Shown: piece by piece, positions 16,713-21,690 of the stretch
Layout: the number at the start of each line of letters is the position of its first letter
Position numbering within the stretch: position 1 is the stretch's first letter
Assembly (NCBI GenBank): GCA_041650055.1
Contig: JBAZLV010000034.1
Coordinates: forward strand, 1-21,690
DNA length: 21,690 nucleotides
Reading direction: 5' to 3'
From: JBAZLV01 sp041650055
Lineage (GTDB): Bacteria; Nitrospirota; UBA9217
Program-made: the position numbers and the translations under genes
Notes under the pieces: model-generated
Databases searched by the model: none
What the model was told of the DNA's origin: nothing
The model's input: only the letters and a program-made list of their open reading frames with translations

Positions 16713-18242
16713 TCAGCTTGTTCTTCTATCAAGGCTCCGATATTGAATTGCCTCGGAAATATGCTCAGAAGAAATATGCTCGCACCCTTCTATATCAGCA
16801 ATGGTACGAGAAACCTTGAGGATGCGGTTGTACGCCCTGGCGGACAGGCCAAGCCGGTTCATGGCCGTTTCCATTAAACTCTGGCAGGCTGAATCGATTT
16901 TACAATATTTTCGGAGATGCCGCGGCTTCATGTGAGCATTGGCATGTATCCCGTCTCCATTAAACCGTTGTTGCTGGATAACGCGGGCCTTGGTGACACG
17001 CTCCCGAATAGCTTGAGAAGGTTCTCCGGCTTTGTCTGAAGAAATCTCGTTGAATTTGATTGCCGGAACTTCAATATGAATATCAATCCGATCCAAAAGC
17101 GGTCCGGATATTTTTGACCGGTACGTTTGCACCTGATGAGGTGTGCACAGGCACTGGTGAAAGGGATCTCCATGGAACCCGCACTTACAGGGATTCATGG
17201 CTGCGACGAGCATGATCGATGCCGGATACGTTAAAGAAGTAAGCGCGCGGGAAATCGTGACCCGTCCGTCTTCGAGCGGCTGGCGAAGCGCTTCAAGCAC
17301 ATTGCGCTTGAACTCAGGAAGCTCATCCAGAAACAAAACTCCATTATGTGCAAGGCTCACTTCTCCCGGTTTTGGAACCTGTCCACCGCCGATCAAACCG
17401 GCATCGGAAACAGTATGATGCGGTGATCGGAACGGCCTCGTGGCAATGAGCGGCTGGCCTTGCTTGAGCAGTCCCATAATACTGTGGATTTTCGTAGTCT
17501 CGATCGATTCATCGAAATTCATCTCCGGCAGCACCGAAGGCAGTCGCTTCGCGAGCATGGTCTTTCCCGAACCCGGAGGACCGATCATGACAATATTGTG
17601 ACCGCCTGCTGCGGCAACTTCAATGGCCCGCTTTGCATGTTCCTGACCGCGTACTTCTGAAAAATCTTCCTGGTATGCGGAATAGGTTTCAAAGGCATTG
17701 CGGATGTTTATTGTCTCGGGCTCTCGTGCATTTTGAGAAAGGAACTCAACAACTTCGGGAAGCGTATGCATGCCGAAAACAGGAACTGATGCCACAACCG
17801 CCGCTTCCTGGGCATTGACAGCGGGCACGATCATCCCCCGATATCCAGCCTTCTTCGCAAGCACAGCCATGGAGAGCGCACCGCGTACTGTTTTCACTCG
17901 GCCGTCGAGTGAAAGCTCTCCGACAATCAAAAATCCATCGACTAATTCCTGATGAAGAACCCCTTCCGCAATAAGCATTCCGATCGCAATCGGAAGATCA
18001 AACGCAGAGCCTTCTTTTTTTATGTCAGCGGGAGCAAGATTGACAACAACCTGTTTGAGGGGAAAATCGAAACCCGTGTTTTTGAGCGCAGCGCGTACTC
18101 GTTCTTTGCTTTCCTTCACAGCCGCATCAGGCAGGCCTACCGTAGAAAAATAAGGGAGCCCTCTGCTTGCAATATCAACTTCGACCTCCACAGCATATGC
18201 ATCGATTCCAAGAACTGCGGAGCTGATTATCTTCGCAAGCAT
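16713..18242 (-). CDS. yifB: YifB family Mg-chelatase-like AAA+ ATPase (ComM-like)
   Basis: A 509-residue protein of the YifB/ComM family. In naturally competent bacteria ComM is a helicase-like motor that aids branch migration during uptake recombination. The N-terminal ChlI-type domain shows VDIASRGLPYFSTVGLPDAA and VNLAPADIKKEGSAFDLPIA. The AAA+ core has Walker A GPPGSGKTM (221-229, Lys227) and Walker B LFLDELPEF. The cysteine-rich insert MNPCKCGFHGDP...CLC and the C-terminal SARAYNRILKVSRTIADIEG are also present. The start is firm: AAGGAGG (18247-18253) is 4 bases before ATG 18242. A strong promoter (18355-18384) and the heptad element (18254-18338) lie directly upstream. No other competence gene is in view. 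Confidence 0.95.
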   Translation of the reverse strand: MLAKIISSAVLGIDAYAVEVEVDIASRGLPYFSTVGLPDAAVKESKERVRAALKNTGFDFPLKQVVVNLAPADIKKEGSAFDLPIAIGMLIAEGVLHQELVDGFLIVGELSLDGRVKTVRGALSMAVLAKKAGYRGMIVPAVNAQEAAVVASVPVFGMHTLPEVVEFLSQNAREPETINIRNAFETYSAYQEDFSEVRGQEHAKRAIEVAAAGGHNIVMIGPPGSGKTMLAKRLPSVLPEMNFDESIETTKIHSIMGLLKQGQPLIATRPFRSPHHTVSDAGLIGGGQVPKPGEVSLAHNGVLFLDELPEFKRNVLEALRQPLEDGRVTISRALTSLTYPASIMLVAAMNPCKCGFHGDPFHQCLCTPHQVQTYRSKISGPLLDRIDIHIEVPAIKFNEISSDKAGEPSQAIRERVTKARVIQQQRFNGDGIHANAHMKPRHLRKYCKIDSACQSLMETAMNRLGLSARAYNRILKVSRTIADIEGCEHISSEHISEAIQYRSLDRRTS

Positions 18243-18253
18243 GGAACCTCCTT

Positions 18254-18338
18254 CTCTGATATCTGATCCCAGATGCCAGATACCAGATGTGAAGAATCTC
18301 AGGCGATTTTATCCGGCATCAGGAATCCTGCATCTGGC
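18254..18338. repeat. inverted-arm element made of degenerate 7-bp units (CCAGAT type)
   Basis: The left arm, 18254-18288, is five in-phase 7-mers: CTCTGAT, ATCTGAT, CCCAGAT, GCCAGAT, ACCAGAT. After a 22-base spacer, the right arm (18311-18338) read on the minus strand gives GCCAGAT, GCAGGAT, TCCTGAT, GCCGGAT. Consensus is NCCNGAT in both arms, in inverted orientation, able to form a long imperfect hairpin. It abuts the yifB Shine-Dalgarno and lies downstream of the yifB promoter, so it should make up most of the roughly 105-base leader. Same design as 9121-9227, different unit. Confidence 0.75.
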
Positions 18339-18354
18339 ACCTTGTATTGATGAT

Positions 18355-18384
18355 TTTATAACAGAGAGAATGAGCGGATGTCAA
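18355..18384 (-). promoter_or_regulatory. strong sigma70-type promoter for yifB
   Basis: On the minus strand a perfect TTGACA (18379-18384) is followed after 18 bases by TATAAA (18355-18360). It begins 8 bases past the stop of the upstream exported-protein gene. Predicted initiation near 18348 places the heptad element inside the transcript. Confidence 0.75.
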
Positions 18385-18391
18385 ACGTTAA

Positions 18392-19999
18392 TTATTGTTT
18401 GAAGCGGGTAACGAATGCACCGATGAATTTGGTCTGTTTGAGATAGTCAGACAAGGAAAGTTCTTTAACCATACCTTTGCCACGCCTGCTGCCGCTGCCC
18501 TTGCTTCCGGAGGCATGAATGAGATAGGGTTTGTCTGATTTGATGCGGATAATTGAAATATGCCCGACGATTTCTTCCACAATACGTTTCTTCGGATCCT
18601 TGACCCAGAAAATAATGTCTCCATCCTGCAGATTCTGTTGCAGTTCACGCTTTGCCAGAGATTCTTTTGGCAGAATAGTCGCATCGGCAATGTTTCGTGA
18701 TCCGGCAATCGATACTGTCGGTCCGAGATCAGCAGTAATGTTGGCGCCCCACTTTTTGCTCATGACCATGTCTTCGCCATACTGAAACCGCTCATCGTAA
18801 TTGACAACACGACCATCGACCAGGATGCCGTTCGTGATAAATCGGAGAGTCAACGCCCGCTCTACGGCTTCCCGAGGCGTACGGGTAAGTGCAAGCTCTA
18901 CCGCACGAAACGTGTGATACATGCAATCAGCCTTTTCATCAGCCACGATACGGTTGGTTCGCACATACAATCCGACCGGATCGGTATCATACGGGGTTCC
19001 GATGAACCGCTTTGCCCAATAGGCAATCCGTTTGCCGAGAGGCAGCGAGCCTGCGCGCATCTGCGCAAGGTAGATTTCGTCCGCGGTCATATCTGCGGGT
19101 TTCTTTTTTTCGTCGGGTCCGGCATTGATCAATCGGATGCCGTATTGAAATGCTTTTGAGAACGGCCGGTCGTAAATTCCCGCGATGCGTAATGAACGTT
19201 TTTTTGCAGTCTGCAGGAACTGGCCATTCCCGATATACATTCCCCGCCCTTCGCCGTAAAATGCCAGAATGTCTCCCGGCTGCAGATCTTTTTTCGATAC
19301 GCGTGCTTCACCTGCCTTACCTGATGCAAGATCACCAATCCCGGTAATGCCATGAATGCGACAGGTAATATACAGAAGTCCCTGCATATCCATGCCCTGG
19401 GCCGTTAAGCCTCCTTCGAAATACCGCACGTTGATAAATTGCTTTGCTGTTTTTGCAAGGTCTTCCGGTTTGGTTTCGTTGAGAATAGGATCGCCTGTTT
19501 TAACGGGCATCGTATCAGCCGCATCAAGGATCGCAAGAGAGCGGTCGGGAAACTGGACGGTATATGCGCCGGGATTTTTCTGGACCACGGGAAGCCGGGT
19601 ACCCGCATACAGCGAAACTTTGTGATCGCCGGTCTTGTCAAGAATAAGGGCTTCTGATCGGGGTTTGGTAATAATAACCCATTGCCGTTTGGGGTTCAGA
19701 TAATTTTTGCCTTTGTCCTTTGGAATGATCACGGCTTCCTGCTGAACCCAGCCTTCCCGCTGTTCCTGGCTCGGGATGGATATACGATAGCGATTGTTCT
19801 CTTTTCCCAGAATGCGCACCTCATCACCGAGAAGCACTTGCGTTTGGATGCTGGATTTCGGTGCTGGCTCCTGTCGAACATTGGCAAGCGGTGAAGAAAC
19901 GATTCCGAAAGTTCCGGCAACAGATTCCTGAGCGGAAAAGACAAGGGAAGGGAAAGAGAGTATGCAGACAACGAGAATGAATAAGAATTTTTTTTTCAT
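18392..19999 (-). CDS. exported SH3 plus tandem NlpC/P60-like protein, first domain degenerate
   Basis: A 535-residue secreted or periplasmic protein likely to act on peptidoglycan. The signal peptide covers residues 1-~22 (hydrophobic core, then FSA-QE). An SH3b-like region (~30-92, NVRQEPAPKSS) is followed by a second small beta region (~105-160). Residues ~178-292 have the NlpC/P60 layout (FINVRYFEGG, GMDMQGLLY, PGDILAF, GMYIGNGQF), but the expected Asp-Cys is Asp204-Met205 and both expected His positions are Gly/Arg and Gln. Residues ~320-535 resemble the DUF1460 branch of the same fold and keep ADC (Cys359), VGHISII (His480) and IHASGSKG (His495). Tentatively, the first domain binds and the second cuts. 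No Shine-Dalgarno precedes ATG 19999, yet the signal peptide confirms the start. Confidence 0.85.
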   Translation of the reverse strand: MKKKFLFILVVCILSFPSLVFSAQESVAGTFGIVSSPLANVRQEPAPKSSIQTQVLLGDEVRILGKENNRYRISIPSQEQREGWVQQEAVIIPKDKGKNYLNPKRQWVIITKPRSEALILDKTGDHKVSLYAGTRLPVVQKNPGAYTVQFPDRSLAILDAADTMPVKTGDPILNETKPEDLAKTAKQFINVRYFEGGLTAQGMDMQGLLYITCRIHGITGIGDLASGKAGEARVSKKDLQPGDILAFYGEGRGMYIGNGQFLQTAKKRSLRIAGIYDRPFSKAFQYGIRLINAGPDEKKKPADMTADEIYLAQMRAGSLPLGKRIAYWAKRFIGTPYDTDPVGLYVRTNRIVADEKADCMYHTFRAVELALTRTPREAVERALTLRFITNGILVDGRVVNYDERFQYGEDMVMSKKWGANITADLGPTVSIAGSRNIADATILPKESLAKRELQQNLQDGDIIFWVKDPKKRIVEEIVGHISIIRIKSDKPYLIHASGSKGSGSRRGKGMVKELSLSDYLKQTKFIGAFVTRFKQ

Positions 20000-20005
20000 G
20001 CGATA

Positions 20006-20011
20006 AATATA
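20006..20011 (-). promoter_or_regulatory. -10-like box next to the start of the exported NlpC/P60-like gene
   Basis: TATATT on the minus strand ends 6 bases before ATG 19999, so initiation would fall at or beside the ATG. The -35 region (AAAACA at 17 bases) is weak. The alternative is read-through from tRNA-Leu. Confidence 0.3.
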
Positions 20012-20057
20012 GGACTGTGAGATAGAGATGTTTTATTGCTGCAGTATGTGGAACAAA

Positions 20058-20142
20058 TGGTGCCGAAGGGGGGACTCGAACCCCCATGGGTTGCCCCACA
20101 CGCCCCTCAAACGTGCGTGTCTACCAATTCCACCACTTCGGC
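20058..20142 (-). tRNA. tRNA-Leu (anticodon GAG)
   Basis: An 85-base class II tRNA with encoded CCA (20058-20060). The acceptor stem GCCGAAG pairs with CTTCGGC, with discriminator A at 20061. The D region GGTGGAATTGGTAGAC is typical of Leu. The anticodon stem CACGT/GCGTG holds loop TTGAGGG, with anticodon GAG at 20106-20108 reading CUC and CUU. The long variable arm (GGG-GCAA-CCC) and T-loop GGTTCGAGTCC complete the fold. Confidence 0.97.
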
Positions 20143-20163
20143 ACATGCTAACTATGTTTTTAC

Positions 20164-20210
20164 AAAAAAAAACACTGCGCCTGAATCTTCCGTAGCCACC
20201 ATGCGCAGTG
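20164..20210 (-). terminator. rho-independent terminator of ilvE
   Basis: On the minus strand a perfect 8-bp stem CACTGCGC/GCGCAGTG (20203-20210 with 20173-20180) with a 22-base loop is followed at once by nine T (20164-20172). It begins 8 bases after the ilvE stop codon. The tRNA-Leu 5' end is only 21 bases beyond the T-run. Confidence 0.9.
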
Positions 20211-20218
20211 AGCTGCAA

Positions 20219-21145
20219 TTATTTTTTGCCGGAAACGTAGGTAAGCCAATCTGCGTGATTCTTATTTCTACCATAGACAGTGTCAAAGAACACAGACTGG
20301 AGTTTCGCCGTGACCGGACCTGGCTTGCCTTTTCCGATCATGCGATTATCAACTTCCCGAATCGGCGTAATTTCTGCCGCCGTACCCGTAAAAAATACTT
20401 CATCAGCAATGTAAAGCTCGTCGCGGGTAAACCGTTGTTCAGCAACGCGGTATCCAAGCTCAGTCGCAATCTGCATCACGGAAGCCCGGGTGATACCTTC
20501 AAGAATAGCCGTAAGCGGCGGTGTCTTAAGAACACCGTTCCGAACAATGAATATGTTTTCACCACTGCCCTCGGCAACGAATCCTTCCGTATCAAGCAGC
20601 ACGGCTTCATCATATCCGTCTTTCAAAGCCTCACGCTTGGCAAGAAGAGAATTGCAATAGTTTGCCGATGTTTTTGCCCGTACCATCGTGGCATTGATAT
20701 GCGGTCTGCTGAATGAGGAAATCTTTACCCGAATACCGTTTTTCATGCCCTCTTCACCAAGATAGCTTCCCCACGGCCACACGGCGATCGAAATCTGAAT
20801 CGGATTGTTGCCGGGATACACTCCCATGATGCCATAACCAATATGCGCAAGCGGCCGGATATAGCATGCCTCAATTTTATTCACCCGGATCGTTTCAAGA
20901 ATGGCCTCACACACAGCTTGGCGCGTTAACGGCATTTCCATCTGGAGAATATGGGCTGAATTGAACAGCCGGTCTACATGCTCAGGTAATCGAAATACCG
21001 CAGGGCCCTGGTCGGTTTTATAACATCGGATGCCTTCAAAAACCGCGGTACCATAATGAAGAGAATGAGTCAGAATATGAACCTTAGCCTCGTCCCATTT
21101 AACAAAAGCACCATCAATCCATATCTTTTCCGTGGTTTTTAGCAT
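20219..21145 (-). CDS. ilvE: branched-chain amino acid aminotransferase
   Basis: PLP enzyme of fold type IV that interconverts Leu, Ile and Val with their 2-oxo acids using glutamate/2-oxoglutarate. The 308-residue length fits. The N-terminal LTHSLHYGTAVFEGIRCYKT block, the Schiff-base lysine in VRAKTSANY (Lys158) and EGSGENIF (192-199), with the PLP-nitrogen-binding Glu196 region, are intact. The N-terminus aligns directly with IlvE proteins, so ATG 21145 is right although no Shine-Dalgarno lies within 15 bases. A consensus promoter ends 8 bases before it and a strong terminator follows, so it is a single-gene transcript. D-amino acid transaminase or ADC lyase are less likely given the EGIRCYKT and VRAKTSANY blocks. 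Confidence 0.95.
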   Translation of the reverse strand: MLKTTEKIWIDGAFVKWDEAKVHILTHSLHYGTAVFEGIRCYKTDQGPAVFRLPEHVDRLFNSAHILQMEMPLTRQAVCEAILETIRVNKIEACYIRPLAHIGYGIMGVYPGNNPIQISIAVWPWGSYLGEEGMKNGIRVKISSFSRPHINATMVRAKTSANYCNSLLAKREALKDGYDEAVLLDTEGFVAEGSGENIFIVRNGVLKTPPLTAILEGITRASVMQIATELGYRVAEQRFTRDELYIADEVFFTGTAAEITPIREVDNRMIGKGKPGPVTAKLQSVFFDTVYGRNKNHADWLTYVSGKK

Positions 21146-21153
21146 AGTGGTAA

Positions 21154-21182
21154 TTTATAACAGCCTCCCTAAAAATTGTCAA
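21154..21182 (-). promoter_or_regulatory. near-consensus sigma70-type promoter of ilvE
   Basis: On the minus strand TTGACA (21177-21182), a 17-base spacer and TATAAA (21154-21159). Eight bases (TTACCACT) separate the -10 box from ATG 21145, so the predicted start of transcription is 0-3 bases from the start codon. AGGGAGG occurs only inside the promoter spacer, about 18 bases from the ATG, and should not be in the mRNA. Confidence 0.85.
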
Positions 21183-21249
21183 TCTTTTTTTCTTTATTTT
21201 TTATGGAAATAAAGCAACATGCGTGTATCAGCACGAGAGAACCGGTCTC

Positions 21250-21690
21250 TTAAAGAATGCCCTTTTTCCGTGCCTTCGTAATGGCGTCGCTGCGGCCTTT
21301 TGCATGCAGTTTTTCATAGGTATTTTTGATATGCGTATGCACGGTGTGCGTACTCAGGTTGAGCGCCTCACCGATGGCCTTGTACGTAAGACCTTCCTCA
21401 ATGAGCTTCACGATTTCCTTTTCTCTTTGCGTCAGGAGAAGGTGCCTGTCTGCCGACTCATCCTGAAACTCATGGATGATTTTGCGGGCGATTTTGGGGC
21501 TCATGGGTGCCCCGCCGTCATGAAGAGCATGAATGGACTCTATAAGCTCCCGGGGGCTGCTTCCTTTGAGCATATACCCGGATGCCCCTGCCTTGATCGC
21601 TGCAAAGACCTTGTCCCGGTCTTCAAAAATCGTATGCGCGACAATTTCAACATCCGGCAGAAGCTCTTTTGTTTTGCGGATCAAATCGAC
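21250..21690 (-). CDS. NarL/FixJ-family (LuxR HTH) response regulator, 5' end cut by the window
   Basis: The reading frame continues past the right edge (Val-Asp-Leu codons at 21690-21682), so the apparent TTG start at 21684 is not real. The visible 146 residues cover the end of the receiver, with the conserved lysine in AGASGYMLKGSSPREL, and a complete GerE/LuxR helix-turn-helix (LTQREKEIVKLIEEGLTYKA, then STHTVHTHIKNTYEKL). The phosphoacceptor Asp lies outside. It is a DNA-binding transcription factor controlled by an unseen kinase. The 104 bases between it and ilvE hold the ilvE promoter and no other gene. Confidence 0.93.
   Translation of the reverse strand, partial: VDLIRKTKELLPDVEIVAHTIFEDRDKVFAAIKAGASGYMLKGSSPRELIESIHALHDGGAPMSPKIARKIIHEFQDESADRHLLLTQREKEIVKLIEEGLTYKAIGEALNLSTHTVHTHIKNTYEKLHAKGRSDAITKARKKGIL

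Noticed and set aside
19258..19470. First NlpC/P60-like domain as an active peptidase
   Set aside because: Cys and both His are substituted (Met205, Gly/Arg at 251-252, Gln263), so activity was assigned only to the second domain.
21250..21684. LuxR-type regulator as a complete short gene starting at TTG 21684
   Set aside because: The frame stays open to the window edge and the receiver domain lacks its first half, so the gene is cut by the window.

Overview
The window is a stretch of bacterial chromosome of roughly balanced base composition, densely packed with genes. RNase J, a SpoIIIE/FtsK-type translocase, UppP, glycogen phosphorylase, YifB, IlvE and a CCA-encoding tRNA-Leu are all chromosomal genes. 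RNase J argues against an enteric-type gammaproteobacterium. The mix of housekeeping genes, PAS-rich signalling genes and degenerate intergenic repeats would suit an environmental lineage such as Nitrospirota, Omnitrophota or a deltaproteobacterial group. That placement is inference and no marker in the window decides it.

Layout. Positions 1-970 (+) hold the tail of one reading frame and two small membrane-anchored proteins of unknown function. Positions 992-9088 (-) are a co-directional series, in transcription order: RNase J (TTG start), glycogen phosphorylase, a CopD-like membrane protein, UppP and FtsK. Positions 9413-13574 (+) form a signalling island in the opposite orientation: a PAS-only protein, a large membrane histidine kinase coupled to it by a GTGA overlap, and a single-domain response regulator with its own promoter candidate. 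Positions 13630-16571 (-) hold a Ca2+-type P-type ATPase preceded by a small zf-TFIIB protein. Positions 16713-19999 (-) hold YifB and an exported protein with two NlpC/P60-like domains. Positions 20058-21145 (-) hold tRNA-Leu(GAG), a strong intrinsic terminator and ilvE, which has a near-consensus promoter. The 3' part of a LuxR/NarL-type response regulator runs off the right edge.

How genes work together. The island looks like a phosphorelay in which the PAS-only protein probably assists the kinase and the regulator is the likely phosphoacceptor. UppP recycles the undecaprenyl carrier for wall synthesis, and the exported NlpC/P60-like protein probably trims the wall. RNase J handles RNA turnover.

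Most notable signals. (1) Two intergenic elements, at 9121-9227 and 18254-18338, are built from degenerate 7-bp units arranged as inverted arms. They have different unit sequences but the same architecture, and both lie just upstream of a Shine-Dalgarno sequence (rnj and yifB). The yifB copy sits between a strong promoter and the ribosome-binding site, so it should be transcribed as the 5' leader. (2) The exported protein carries an NlpC/P60-like domain that has lost Cys and both His, joined to a second domain that keeps a Cys/His set. (3) ilvE has a consensus promoter whose -10 box lies 8 nt from the ATG and has no Shine-Dalgarno at usable distance, which suggests a leaderless mRNA. (4) The kinase pairs with a kinase-less PAS partner and shows a composition shift along its length.
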